Assembly: GCF_003096035.1 (NCBI RefSeq)
Contig: NZ_CP029186.1
Location: forward strand, 124,001 to 188,000
Length of the DNA stretch: 64,000 nucleotides
Direction: 5' to 3'
Source of the DNA: Flavobacterium album
GTDB lineage: Bacteria > Bacteroidota > Bacteroidia > Flavobacteriales > Flavobacteriaceae
Part shown: one piece after another, positions 14,435 through 24,110 of the stretch
Position numbering within the stretch: position 1 is the stretch's first letter
Layout of the letters: every line of letters starts with the position of its first letter
Program-made: the position numbers and the translations under genes
The notes under the pieces: model-generated
Told to the model about the DNA's origin: nothing
The model's input: only the letters and a program-made list of their open reading frames with translations
Databases searched by the model: none

Positions 14435-17179
14435 TTATTTTGTATATACAATAACACATCCCGCATCAGCGGCACTATTGTTTGCTGCGGGATTAATGCC
14501 TGTTCCGCTGCCATCTTCGCGGTTGGCGGCAATCACTACAGAATTTCCGGCATTATCCAGAGACACGCTGTGCCCCAAGAAATCGGATATATTAATCCCT
14601 ACCACAGTTGGCATTTTAAATTTAAAAGAAGTCTGCCATGACGAACCTACATAATTGAAGGAATATGCCGCACCAGCATCTGTCACAGATGCATTATCTG
14701 CACCATTTACACAGCCCAGACTACCATCTTCAAACTGTGCACCAACTAATACAGTATTCCCATCGCCGGAAATGGCTACAGAAAAACCGAAACTATCACC
14801 GGAGGTTGTGTTAGAAGCTTTCAACATTGCTATTGACGACCATGTGGAACCTGACCTGCTATAAACATACGCCGCGCCGGAGTTGGCGGCACTTGTATTT
14901 ACACCGGAATTGACACCTGTTCCGTTACTATCCTGTCCGGATGCTCCTACTACCAGCCTGTTACCGGTATTATCAACGTCTACAGATATACCGAAGAGGT
15001 CTGATGCCGTTATACCCGTGGTTTTTATATAGGCTTGTTGCGACCATGCAGAGCCGGAGTTGGTAAACACATATACCGCGCCGGCGTTAGTAGCGGAATT
15101 GTTAACCAAAGGATTTATGCCTGTATTACTTCCGTCTTCGTATATTGCCCCTACAGCAAGGGTTGTTCCGTCAGAATTAAGGCTTACAGCATTGCCAAAC
15201 CAGTCGCCCGCATCAGGAACATGCGCTTTCAGACAGGCATTGTAACTCCATGTACTGCCACTTCTCTTATAAACATATACTGCTCCCGAGGCCGACTTCG
15301 TTTCTGTCTCAACGGGGTTTATACCGGCATTGCCGCCATCTTCATAAGTAGCGCCAACAGCTACCGTATTTCCATCACCGCTTATTGAAACTGATGCACC
15401 AAACTGGTCTGCAGCTTTGGTAACAGCGTTCGCCTTAAGATAAGCCTGTTGTGTCCAAGTTGTTCCCGACCTTACAAATACGTAAGCCGCACCCGAATTT
15501 GCAGCCGAATTGTTATGAGCAGGATTTATGCCGGAACCACTGCCATCTTCCAGCATACTTCCAACAACAACTGTGTTTCCGTCAGCGCTTATGTCTACGG
15601 CATTACCAAAAACATCGCTGGCTTCAAGCTGTGTTGGTTTTAGCTTGGCCTGGAATGCCCAGGTGGCGGAGGCAGAAGCCCTTGTATAAATATATACCGC
15701 GCCGGCGTTTGCGAGGTTGTTGTTGTTTGTGGCATTGATATTTCCTCCTGCAAGGCTGCCGTCCTCATACGGAGCTCCAACTACGAGGGTAAGTCCGTCT
15801 TTAGATATTTTCGTACCCTGGGCATAGTACTGGTTTGCATAGTCGTTATAACCTCCAAAATAATCGGAGGCGCCGGCATTATTGGCTTTTATATAAGTAG
15901 CAGAATTGCTCAGGGCTGCGCACGTTACGGTATTGAATGCCGGTACTGATGCCGGAGTAGCTATAGTAACGTTAAAAGTACAGTTAGTGAATGCTGTGGC
16001 GCTGCTGCTTACAGAAACCGTATAGGCAGAAGTGGTCACATCGGTAGGTGTACCGTTTGCCGTTAACGTAACGTTTAATGCGCCCGCCGCGCTGGCAGTG
16101 GCCGAGCCGGAAAAATAAATGCCGCTAACAGTATTTGTCCTCAGGTAAAAAGTTCCCGGGGTAGTAACAGTAAGCGTTACCACTTTGGTGTTTGTACTGC
16201 CCATAACGGTACCCAGCTGGTACACCCCGTTGAGTGTCCCGCCACAGTTCACAGCAGATGCGCGGCCGGTGCCGCTCTGCACGGGTACTATAAAGGAGCA
16301 GGCAAATCCGTTTACGGAATAGCTGAGCGTAGTATTTTGAGGAATCAGAGGTGTTCCTGTAATTACATAATCTATTGGCTGTCCTGACGATGTAAAGGTG
16401 CCATTGGCAGGCGATGATATCTTTATTCCATTATTAGCAGCCGATGTAATACCATATACGCTGCCACCGGTATAAGCAGGTCCTGCTGTATAGGACTTGT
16501 ATACCGTACCCGCGTCTATGGCTGTATTTGCATAAATATTCCCGGTTAACGCGCCTTCTGTACCACATGCCGAAACCACGGCTACACCATTCTGCACACT
16601 GATTACAGTAGAACATAGTGTTGACCCGAAATTAAAAGTTGCAAAGTTCGCACCCGATATTAAGGGAAACCCTGATCCCGCAAGCTTAATGCTTTGTGTT
16701 CCGGTGCTGGTGAACGTTCCTGAGTCGGCAAAATACATACCGGCGGAATTAACCATAATTTCGTAGGTACCAACCTCAGTTACATCCACATTAACAGTAA
16801 TATAATTGGCATCAGGGTCAAGCTCTACGCCTGTATAATAAGTACCTGACACGATGAGAGACGAACAATCGGTCACATACTCGGCGCTTCCGTCTGCAGA
16901 ATCGCCACATATAGATTTCCATTTCGTCTGCGAGGTATTATAAATATTAATGCAGTTTTCGGTAGTATTATAAATAAGCATACTATTAGTCGGTGTGGCA
17001 ATAGCATCGCGCTGCGCGGATGTCATGCGGGGAAGTAGCATACCTTTTGCAGTACTCTCCATTTCGAATACTGCGTTATCATCTACATCGGTAACGTTAT
17101 CTCCCACTTTTACCTGCGCTGAGGCCGTATAGGCCGTCAGGGCAAAAACGGATAATAAAAGAAGTTTTATTTTATTCAT
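14435..17179 (-). CDS. Secreted FG-GAP (integrin-like) repeat protein
   Basis: 914 aa. Signal peptide MNKIKLLLLSVFALTAYTASA. Residues about 22-95 form an N-terminal module common in Bacteroidota exoproteins (VFEMESTAKGMLLPRMTSAQRDAI ... LIYNTTENCINIYN). The middle has Ig-like/Thr-rich segments. From about residue 450 to the end there are about seven repeats of 60-70 residues, each containing D.FG.(A/S)V.(I/L)(S/N).DG.T..VGA..EDG ... N(S/T)A..(A/S)GA.YV(Y/F): FG-GAP repeats expected to form a beta-propeller. No T9SS C-terminal domain is visible. Likely a surface or secreted binding protein. It is last in a minus-strand group downstream of a T9SS-like exoprotein. Confidence 0.85.
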   Translation of the reverse strand: MNKIKLLLLSVFALTAYTASAQVKVGDNVTDVDDNAVFEMESTAKGMLLPRMTSAQRDAIATPTNSMLIYNTTENCINIYNTSQTKWKSICGDSADGSAEYVTDCSSLIVSGTYYTGVELDPDANYITVNVDVTEVGTYEIMVNSAGMYFADSGTFTSTGTQSIKLAGSGFPLISGANFATFNFGSTLCSTVISVQNGVAVVSACGTEGALTGNIYANTAIDAGTVYKSYTAGPAYTGGSVYGITSAANNGIKISSPANGTFTSSGQPIDYVITGTPLIPQNTTLSYSVNGFACSFIVPVQSGTGRASAVNCGGTLNGVYQLGTVMGSTNTKVVTLTVTTPGTFYLRTNTVSGIYFSGSATASAAGALNVTLTANGTPTDVTTSAYTVSVSSSATAFTNCTFNVTIATPASVPAFNTVTCAALSNSATYIKANNAGASDYFGGYNDYANQYYAQGTKISKDGLTLVVGAPYEDGSLAGGNINATNNNNLANAGAVYIYTRASASATWAFQAKLKPTQLEASDVFGNAVDISADGNTVVVGSMLEDGSGSGINPAHNNSAANSGAAYVFVRSGTTWTQQAYLKANAVTKAADQFGASVSISGDGNTVAVGATYEDGGNAGINPVETETKSASGAVYVYKRSGSTWSYNACLKAHVPDAGDWFGNAVSLNSDGTTLAVGAIYEDGSNTGINPLVNNSATNAGAVYVFTNSGSAWSQQAYIKTTGITASDLFGISVDVDNTGNRLVVGASGQDSNGTGVNSGVNTSAANSGAAYVYSRSGSTWSSIAMLKASNTTSGDSFGFSVAISGDGNTVLVGAQFEDGSLGCVNGADNASVTDAGAAYSFNYVGSSWQTSFKFKMPTVVGINISDFLGHSVSLDNAGNSVVIAANREDGSGTGINPAANNSAADAGCVIVYTK

Positions 17180-17214
17180 GGTGAATGTTTTACGGTTAAT
17201 TGTTTGGATTGGAA

Positions 17215-19566
17215 TTATTTTATATTGATAAGTTTAGCCCCTGCAACAGAGCCATTGGAGAGTGTTATTTTGGCCATGTACACTGCTTCTTCATGGTTGA
17301 AAGCCTTTGTAAGCTCTGTCCCTTCGAGGTGGTGGTACAGCTCTATCAGTCTTCCGGCAAGGTCATATACAGCTACGCTTTGAAGATCAGTATTGGCTTT
17401 CACGCTCAGCTGACCGTTCTTTATATAAGCCATGGCAGCGGTACGGCTCAGATCATCATTCCCAAGCGGTTGTTGGTATACCACAAAAAACCTGTCGTTT
17501 ACGGCAGCATCTGTCACAGAGAATGTGTAAGGCTGAACAGAAAGGTCATGATAAATGCCATACGCGCTGTCATACAGGTAAACTATGATATTGCCTTCAT
17601 TAAATATCCCCTCCTTCTGGCTTATCGAAATAGTGAATTCTCCCCCGTCTTCGGTTCCTTTAGATACACCAAGAGGCACTACATCGGTAATCTCAAAAGC
17701 AGGGCGCGTATTGATAGATAGCTTTTGTGTATCAATAAAGCTGTACAATTGCGATGTGCTTACACTATTACGGCCGGCATCATAAAGCCTGTCATAACCC
17801 ATCGTAGCTTCCTCAAAATAGCCTATCTGTATCTGGCTGAACACGCCGTTAGCCGCGGTCATGGTAAGTTTGAACCTGTCCCGATCCTGTGCATCTTCAG
17901 CGCTCATCCTGAAAAAATTATCATTACCGTTAGTAATACGCATACAGTTGGTATAGGTTACTGTTCCGTTCCCCAGCGCTTTTACCCTAAATCCCTGCGC
18001 AGAGGCTATTTTTCCTGTAGGCAGTTGCGAAGACGGAGAGGTAACTACTGTGCCCGCAAGGTTCCACACTGCATAATCTGCCTGTGCATAATTTGCCGAG
18101 CCATTGTTGGATGAGGCAGCTGTCCAAAAATAAAGCGTACCGTCCAATGATGTATTGGCGCGAAGAAATTTAGCAGCATCAATAGCGCTTGGGTATGGGT
18201 TGGCAAGCAATTCGTAGCTGGTACCCCCGTTTGGCGAAGCAGGGTTGTTGGCAACAGTAACAGTTACATCGCCATTATTCGCCACACCTGTTATCGGAAG
18301 GTTAATTTCAGCCTGTGCAACAGCGTCTGTAAAAGGTGCCTGCTGCTTTACGCGGGTAATGAAGCCTTTACCATTTGTTATAGCGGTAAGTGCCTGCCAT
18401 CCGCCGCCTGCGCCCGTAACATACTTATATTTCTGGTCGAAAGCCCCCGCTGTCGACTGTCCCTGGGCTATAGCATTTGCTAACTGGCTATAAAAATCTT
18501 CAGCTATTGGCGTGCCCCAGTACACATAATCGAAACGGCGCTTTGGCCTTGTGGTTTTTGTCAGGGTTATTTTTGGCGCCGTAGCGGTAGTGCTGCGCTG
18601 CACGACTGAAGCTTCTCCCGCCATAATAACCTGGCCTGTGCCTGTACATCCGTGTACAATTTCCAGGTACTCCCCGTCTAAAAGCGTAATATTGGCATTC
18701 AGTTCAAGTGAATTACAGCTAAGGTTTCCGCTATAAGGCCCATTGATAACTACTGGATCCTGAAGTGTAGGGGCCGAAGGCGACCACGAAGAACCGTCCC
18801 ATGTTTTAGCAAAACCTATAGAAGCCACAAGCGGCGCGCAGCCATCTTCTATGGCACCGAAGGTAAAATAACGGTACACAGTAAGGTCTACATTGCCGGC
18901 CATTGCAGAACCTATAGAGAAAGTACTTACGTTCCCCAAAACAGACATATAATCGGCAAATGAAGACAAAACTTCCCATTTTGAAGTGGTACTGTTAAAT
19001 CCGGCCACAACAAGATTGTTGAGTTCATTATCGGTAAGGGCAGCTATTGCACTGGCCGTACGCCATGTAAGGGTTACCGAGGCACCGGTGGAGAGGCCTT
19101 TCACATCCCAGAATTCGGATGATGACAGTGCTACCAGCTCATCGCTTCGGGATGTACCGATGGTTGCGGGATCAGCATGGTAATAGGCTGCATCTGTAGT
19201 CCCTGCGCTTCCGGCTGTAACCTGTACCGGGGCATACATGCCTGCGTCCCCTACCGGAAAGAGGAAATCATCGCTACCATTATATGCGGCATATCCGTCG
19301 GTGTAATGGTTATTTGATGCACCGGTAACAAACGCACCTGAAGCAAATAAAAGCTTACCATATGAGCTATTGCTTTTAAATGTAGCCGTTGTTGCGGGAT
19401 TTGCCCCAAAGTTATAAGCTCCCGATGCAACATACAGCGATGCGTTCTGTGCTATATACAGGTGCCCGTTGTTCTGTACCTGTGCATAATTCGCAGCATT
19501 AGCCAGTACTAAAAAGAATACCGAACCTATCCTGCAAATGTCTTTTTTTAAAGTAAGTCTCTTCAT
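17215..19566 (-). CDS. Large exoprotein with T9SS-type C-terminal sorting region
   Basis: 783 aa. Residues about 1-28 are hydrophobic and end ANAANYAQ, a signal peptide. The body is Ser/Thr/Asn/Gly-rich and beta-like, with no enzyme motif seen. The last 75 residues (NGQLSVKANTDLQSVAVYDLAGRLIELYHH ... YMAKITLSNGSVAGAKLINIK) have the pattern of a T9SS type A cargo domain: V.VYDL.GRLI, then Y..KI...G....KLI. The protein should therefore be exported by Sec and T9SS and be surface-attached or released. Its ATG overlaps the stop of the small upstream gene by 4 nt, and the FG-GAP gene follows 35 nt after its stop. Confidence 0.82.
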   Translation of the reverse strand: MKRLTLKKDICRIGSVFFLVLANAANYAQVQNNGHLYIAQNASLYVASGAYNFGANPATTATFKSNSSYGKLLFASGAFVTGASNNHYTDGYAAYNGSDDFLFPVGDAGMYAPVQVTAGSAGTTDAAYYHADPATIGTSRSDELVALSSSEFWDVKGLSTGASVTLTWRTASAIAALTDNELNNLVVAGFNSTTSKWEVLSSFADYMSVLGNVSTFSIGSAMAGNVDLTVYRYFTFGAIEDGCAPLVASIGFAKTWDGSSWSPSAPTLQDPVVINGPYSGNLSCNSLELNANITLLDGEYLEIVHGCTGTGQVIMAGEASVVQRSTTATAPKITLTKTTRPKRRFDYVYWGTPIAEDFYSQLANAIAQGQSTAGAFDQKYKYVTGAGGGWQALTAITNGKGFITRVKQQAPFTDAVAQAEINLPITGVANNGDVTVTVANNPASPNGGTSYELLANPYPSAIDAAKFLRANTSLDGTLYFWTAASSNNGSANYAQADYAVWNLAGTVVTSPSSQLPTGKIASAQGFRVKALGNGTVTYTNCMRITNGNDNFFRMSAEDAQDRDRFKLTMTAANGVFSQIQIGYFEEATMGYDRLYDAGRNSVSTSQLYSFIDTQKLSINTRPAFEITDVVPLGVSKGTEDGGEFTISISQKEGIFNEGNIIVYLYDSAYGIYHDLSVQPYTFSVTDAAVNDRFFVVYQQPLGNDDLSRTAAMAYIKNGQLSVKANTDLQSVAVYDLAGRLIELYHHLEGTELTKAFNHEEAVYMAKITLSNGSVAGAKLINIK

Positions 19567-19799
19567 GAAATAGTATCTGGTTTAGCTAATGTTCCCTGAA
19601 AGAGGCCTCCCCTTTTTAAAAAGTAGTAAGCCAGTAATAATCCGAGTATAACTAAGTACACCTGGTAACCGTCAATAGGAGCAGGAGGTTCGTCGCCTGG
19701 GGGCGGCGGGTCCGGGCCCTCATCATCAAATTGGGCATAAGCCAGCCCGGAGAAAGAAATAAGCACCCAGGCAAAAAAGGATTTGATTTTTAAATTCAT
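19563..19799 (-). CDS. Small proline-rich single-pass membrane protein
   Basis: 78 aa. Signal peptide (MNLKIKSFFAWVLISFSGLAYA), then an acidic proline-rich linker (DDEGPDPPPPGDEPPAPID), one membrane helix (about 46-62, YLVILGLLLAYYFL) and a short basic/polar tail. It is translationally coupled (ATGA) to the T9SS-like exoprotein. The Pro/Asp linker plus single helix recurs in small genes beside flavobacterial exoproteins, from memory. Its function is unknown; an anchoring or assembly role for the exoprotein is speculation. Confidence 0.75.
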   Translation of the reverse strand: MNLKIKSFFAWVLISFSGLAYAQFDDEGPDPPPPGDEPPAPIDGYQVYLVILGLLLAYYFLKRGGLFQGTLAKPDTIS

Positions 19800-19938
19800 A
19801 TTAGTAATTATTAAAGTTTAATGGTAAGGCAATATTCTCCCCGGCGGAATAGCAATTGCTATCTGCCCGGTCATTTTATTTGATTCTGCACTGGCGGTTA
19901 ACGCGAATTATCGTTGTCGAATCCGGTATGTAAGTGTG

Positions 19939-20688
19939 TCAGATGAAGGAGTTATAATAATATTCGCCTGCTTCCTTTGCATCTTTAAAGGTCAGCTCAA
20001 AAAAATCAGATATTTTCTCCATCAGCCTCCTGTTTATTTTGTAAACAGAGTCAACTACAACACCGAGCTGCCCTGCGATTTCTGATGCCGAAAGGCCTTT
20101 ATGAGATGCCGAAAGGACAAACTGCTGCTTTTTGGTTAGTTTTATATCAGGGGGATTGATGTACTTTTTTAAATTGCTGGTAAGTACAGGATTATGAATG
20201 CCGTTTTCAATTATTGAAAAGGTTATATTGGAATTTATATATTGTTTGACTGGTATGACTATCAGTACAAATTCTGAAAGCTCCCTGTTCCTGAAAACAG
20301 GAATTACAGTGATTTTGCAAAGCCAGAATTTATTATCTGAAAACAGTATCGGGACCACGACCGACAAATAAATTCCCTCTGTCAAAATAATGCCGGTTGT
20401 CAGCATGGAATGAAAGCCCTTAGCGGCATCTGTAAATTGCGAACGGAAACAAGCCTTTATTTTTTTAAGGAATTGTGAAGGCGTGTAGCAGCATAAAATT
20501 GAAAAGCTTCTCGGATTACCTATGAACTTAAAACTGCTGTTTGCAATATTATAAGTCCAGCAGAAATATTCAGGAATGTACTTATTCTCATATTTATTAA
20601 ATAAATAATTATCAGATAATATTTCGCTTACTTTATCAAATTCTACACGCTGTAAAACTTTTGATTTATTGGTTAATATTGCTCTCAT
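19939..20688 (-). CDS. LuxR-type helix-turn-helix transcriptional regulator
   Basis: 249 aa. The C-terminal region (about 183-235, LTKKQQFVLSASHKGLSASEIAGQL ... SVYKINRRLMEKI) is a GerE/LuxR HTH. The N-terminal 170 residues show no response-regulator aspartate pattern and could be a PAS-like sensor (EYFCWTYNIANSSFKFIG). The gene is upstream of and co-directional with the exoprotein group, 139 bp away, so it is a plausible regulator of it; that is inference from position. Confidence 0.82.
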   Translation of the reverse strand: MRAILTNKSKVLQRVEFDKVSEILSDNYLFNKYENKYIPEYFCWTYNIANSSFKFIGNPRSFSILCCYTPSQFLKKIKACFRSQFTDAAKGFHSMLTTGIILTEGIYLSVVVPILFSDNKFWLCKITVIPVFRNRELSEFVLIVIPVKQYINSNITFSIIENGIHNPVLTSNLKKYINPPDIKLTKKQQFVLSASHKGLSASEIAGQLGVVVDSVYKINRRLMEKISDFFELTFKDAKEAGEYYYNSFI

Positions 20689-21112
20689 TAGTTGGTGGAT
20701 GTGTTTGTTTCATTGGTAAATATCTGACAAATTCCAACAAACAGACATCCTAGGTTAGGACATAATTTATATTTTTTTAATAATTATATTCCTGTTAAAA
20801 AAATATTTAAAATTTAACAATTGAAAATTAATTTAATTAATAATATAAATATTACGTAGAATAATTATCGTCAATAATATCAAAACTGGTAATATGGAAT
20901 CACCGCGCCGACAGACATCTTTTTATGTCGATGTTTTATGGATTGACAGCGTATGTTATGGGTTCGGGTAAGGAAGGCCATAATGGCAAAAGACGATACA
21001 GAAAACCTTTCAGATAGTAAAAAAATCGACTGCCGGATAGCCGCCCTGTTAATATCCAAAAGGTGATGTAGCGCCGGAATAAAAGTGACGGCAGTAAAAT
21101 GAATGCATAAAA
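20689..21112. other. AT-rich intergenic region with possible operator
   Basis: Gene-free stretch upstream of the LuxR-type gene. About 60 nt from its start codon is a small inverted repeat TCCTA-GGT-TAGGA (20748-20760), which could be an operator. 20761-20890 is extremely AT-rich. From 20920 to 21066 the DNA becomes mixed and carries two overlapping short ORFs on the plus strand: 37 aa from ATG 20953 to TGA 21066, and about 31 aa in another frame with a basic C-terminus. Neither has enough support to be called a gene. Confidence 0.45.
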
Positions 21113-21143
21113 AAAACCGCCAGACTTGCGTAAGGCGGTTTTA
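21113..21143 (-). terminator. Terminator of the 67-aa lipoprotein gene
   Basis: On the minus strand aaaccgcc ... ggcggttt followed by eight T, 18 nt past the stop. Confidence 0.85.
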
Positions 21144-21160
21144 AAATATCTTCGGAAAGA

Positions 21161-21364
21161 TTATTTTTTCATTGTATCTTTCTCTACAGTTGTAGTAGTT
21201 TCAACTTTAACTGAATCAGGAGTTTCAGTAGCAGCTTCAGTTTCAGTTTGAGGCTCAGCTACAGTTTCAGTTTCAACTTCTTTAGACTCTTCTTTTTTTC
21301 CACAGCTTGTTAGGCTAAGAGTAGCAGCAAATAGAACTGCGCTCAATACGATCACTTTTTTCAT
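21161..21364 (-). CDS. Small acidic lipoprotein
   Basis: 67 aa. A lipoprotein signal peptide with lipobox LTSC (Cys about residue 21), then a low-complexity Glu/Thr/Lys-rich mature part (KKEESKEVETETVAEPQTE...). It should be lipid-anchored. Monocistronic with a strong terminator and diverging from the kinase gene. The composition gives no clue to function. Confidence 0.75.
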   Translation of the reverse strand: MKKVIVLSAVLFAATLSLTSCGKKEESKEVETETVAEPQTETEAATETPDSVKVETTTTVEKDTMKK

Positions 21365-21530
21365 AATGTTATTATTTTAGATTTGTAATTAGATACTTAA
21401 TTATCTGATACAAATGTATATCGTTTATACGTCCCTTTTTTACAGAACGGGTGAAACGCGCTTTTCACTTGGTAAAGCAATTGGAAAACCATGTAAAAAT
21501 GATTTACTTTACAGTATCAATACTAATAAA

Positions 21531-23342
21531 ATGCGTTTTCCCGCTTCCTTACTACTGTTTTTTGGTGTGCTGCTCTTCCCGGTTGTGGTGCACTCACAGG
21601 CTGCCCAGCCCCAAAAACAAGGGACAGCCCCCCCTATAAAAAATGCTGTGTCCAATCTTGAAAAGTCGCTCATTGAAAACGACGATTCAAAGATTGCCCA
21701 TAACTACGAGCTATTGGCCCAGGAGCTTGTAGATAAAGACGACCCCGCCAAGGCTGAGGAATACCTGCTTAAAGCGCTGGAAATATATACGAATGCAAAA
21801 GATGTGACGGGAAGGCCCCGGGTGATACGCAATATTGCCATACTGCAGGAATCCCAAAATAAACTGCGTGCCGCTACACAGAATTTTAAAACAGCAAAAG
21901 AAGAATCTGTTGATAAGATCTCTGAAAAACTGAATTCCAATGATTATAACCGCCTGAAAAAACGCGGCAATACGGAGGCTGAAAACAAATACCTGGACGA
22001 AAACATCGTCCTTCTTAAAAAACAGGGTAAAAAAAGGGAAGTTGCCAATGCTTACATCCAGCAGGCCCAACTGGACCTTAAGAGCACCGATAGCATAAAT
22101 GCCCTTGAGAAATACCAACTGGCGCTCCCTTATGCTACAGGTATCCCCGCTAAGGCGATTAAAGTATATGGAGAGATCGCGAAACTACACATTGCTTCAA
22201 AACGTTTTGATGAAGCCGTTCCTGTCATAAACCAGCTATTGGCCATAGCCCGAAAGATAAAAGACACCGATACCGAAATTATACAGCTTCGTTACCTTGC
22301 CAACGTATATTTTGAAATGGGCGATACCGAAAATGCAGTAACCTCATTAAAAGAATCGTATAAAATAGCGGTTTCGGACGGGAAGACCTTTGAGGCAAAG
22401 GAAAGCCTTGCCCAGCTTGCCAATTATTACAAGTCGGCAGGAGAAAATGAAGCCGCCACAGCACTGTATGAAGAGTTCCTGAACAACCTCGACCGCATCA
22501 TACTGTCTGACAGTTCCCTCACCGATGCCAAAACATTCAGGGTAACCGAAGAAAGGATACGCGGTCTCGAAACGGAAAAGATTTTTAAAGATGAGCTCAT
22601 TACCCGAAAAAACACTTTTAATTATTTCCTGCTTGGGTCGATGGTATTGCTGCTGCTGCTGTTTGGGCTTATCGTGAAAACCCTGTATTCTATCAAAACA
22701 AAGAACAAAGAGATCGCCCTGCAGTCATTACGGCGCGAAATGAACCCGCACTTTTTGTTCAACAGCCTCAACAGCGTCAACCAGTTCATCGCCCAGAACA
22801 ATGAGCTCCAGGCTAATAAATACCTTACCTCCTATTCCACCCTGATGCGGAATACCATGGAAAATTCCAACAAGGATTTTGTAACTTTGGGCAACGAGAT
22901 AGAGAACCTCACGCAGTACCTCGAACTGGAGCACCTTCGCTTTAAAGATAAATTCGATTTCCGGATAACCGTGGATGAAAAGCTGGATCCTGAATCGCTG
23001 TGGGTGCCCAACATGATCGTACAGCCGCACCTGGAAAACGCCATCTGGCACGGGTTGCGCTATAAGGAAACTAAAGGGCTGCTTAAGCTCAGCTTCCTGC
23101 TCGAAGGAAAAAACATGGTGATCCTGGTGGATGATGACGGTATAGGGCCAACCAAAAGCCAGGAACTGAAAACGCATAACCAAAAAGCGCATACCTCCCG
23201 GGGGCTGACCAATACAACCGAGCGCATGACACTGATAAATGAATTGTATAAAACAAAAATAGCCTTTTCGATGACTGAGAAAGAGGCTCCCGAAACCGGT
23301 ACGGTTGTCCGTATCACATTCCCAATAATAAACAGGCTATGA
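21531..23342 (+). CDS. TPR-containing LytS-type sensor histidine kinase
   Basis: 603 aa from ATG 21531, which starts directly with a signal peptide (MRFPASLLLFFGVLLFPVVVHSQ); a longer reading from 21414 adds 39 non-conserved residues and is rejected. Residues about 30-350 are helical TPR-like repeats (HNYELLAQELVDKDDPAKAEEYLLKALEIY etc.). A transmembrane helix lies near 364-384, followed by a His_kinase domain with H407 in NPHFLFNSLNS and an ATPase end with DDDGIG. It senses through periplasmic TPRs and phosphorylates the LytTR regulator whose ATG overlaps its stop (ATGA). Confidence 0.92.
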   Translation: MRFPASLLLFFGVLLFPVVVHSQAAQPQKQGTAPPIKNAVSNLEKSLIENDDSKIAHNYELLAQELVDKDDPAKAEEYLLKALEIYTNAKDVTGRPRVIRNIAILQESQNKLRAATQNFKTAKEESVDKISEKLNSNDYNRLKKRGNTEAENKYLDENIVLLKKQGKKREVANAYIQQAQLDLKSTDSINALEKYQLALPYATGIPAKAIKVYGEIAKLHIASKRFDEAVPVINQLLAIARKIKDTDTEIIQLRYLANVYFEMGDTENAVTSLKESYKIAVSDGKTFEAKESLAQLANYYKSAGENEAATALYEEFLNNLDRIILSDSSLTDAKTFRVTEERIRGLETEKIFKDELITRKNTFNYFLLGSMVLLLLLFGLIVKTLYSIKTKNKEIALQSLRREMNPHFLFNSLNSVNQFIAQNNELQANKYLTSYSTLMRNTMENSNKDFVTLGNEIENLTQYLELEHLRFKDKFDFRITVDEKLDPESLWVPNMIVQPHLENAIWHGLRYKETKGLLKLSFLLEGKNMVILVDDDGIGPTKSQELKTHNQKAHTSRGLTNTTERMTLINELYKTKIAFSMTEKEAPETGTVVRITFPIINRL

Positions 23343-24085
23343 GTTTTTCCAAAATAAGAAGTGTAATTGTAGAAGATGAATCCGGCGCACGCGAAGTGCT
23401 GCGCAGTTACCTCACCAAATACTGCCCACAGGTAGAGATTGTTGGCGAAGCGCAGAACAGCCGCGAAGCAGTGCCGCTCCTGCATGAGCTTGAACCGCAA
23501 CTGGTATTCCTTGATGTGGAAATGCCTTTCGGTAATGCTTTTGACGTACTTGAAGCGTGCAGCGACCTTACGTTCGAAACGATATTTGTAACTGCTTTTT
23601 CCGAATATTCGCTAAAAGCACTGAACAGGAGCGCCGCCTATTACCTGCTGAAGCCCATCAGTATCGAGGAACTTATAGTTGCCGTGAACAAGGTACAGCA
23701 GGAGGTAATGAATAAAGAGATGTTCAACCGGAATAAGGTGATCGTGGAGAACTTCAGGGAGCCCAAGCCCGAAAAGCAGCAGGTTATACTCCCCACCATG
23801 GACGGCTTTGAGATCGTAAAAATGGAAGAGATCGTACGCCTGAAGGGAAACGGCAACTTTACCGACCTCTACCTCACCAACGGCACCAAAAAAATGGCCT
23901 GCCGCTTCCTGAAGCACTTCTCAGATATGCTGCCACTACCCTTTTTAAGGGTACATAAATCGCATATGGTCAACCTTAATTTCGTAAAACGCTACAACAA
24001 GGGTGGTTATATCACATTGGAAGACGGCGCGGAAGTAGAGATATCACCTACGTATAAGGAGGACTTTTTGAAGAATTTTAAGTGA
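23339..24085 (+). CDS. LytTR-family response regulator
   Basis: 248 aa. An N-terminal receiver domain with acidic pair E12/D13, phosphoacceptor D59 (LVFLDVEMP), T85 and K105 (YYLLKPIS). A C-terminal LytTR DNA-binding domain occupies about 148-248 (KMEEIVRLKGNGNFTDLYL ... FLRVHKSHMVNLNFVKRY). It is the partner of the upstream kinase: the four-base ATGA overlap shows translational coupling. Targets are unknown. Confidence 0.95.
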   Translation: MSFSKIRSVIVEDESGAREVLRSYLTKYCPQVEIVGEAQNSREAVPLLHELEPQLVFLDVEMPFGNAFDVLEACSDLTFETIFVTAFSEYSLKALNRSAAYYLLKPISIEELIVAVNKVQQEVMNKEMFNRNKVIVENFREPKPEKQQVILPTMDGFEIVKMEEIVRLKGNGNFTDLYLTNGTKKMACRFLKHFSDMLPLPFLRVHKSHMVNLNFVKRYNKGGYITLEDGAEVEISPTYKEDFLKNFK

Positions 24086-24110
24086 TGATTAATAGATGGG
24101 ACTTAGCCCA

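Noticed and set aside
17200..17785. Plus-strand ORFs antisense to the T9SS exoprotein (up to 173 aa)
   Set aside because: Shadow frames of a long, well-supported minus-strand gene.
20920..21012. Small basic ORF as ribosomal protein THX
   Set aside because: The basic end looked similar at first, but the order of residues does not match THX and no ribosomal context exists.
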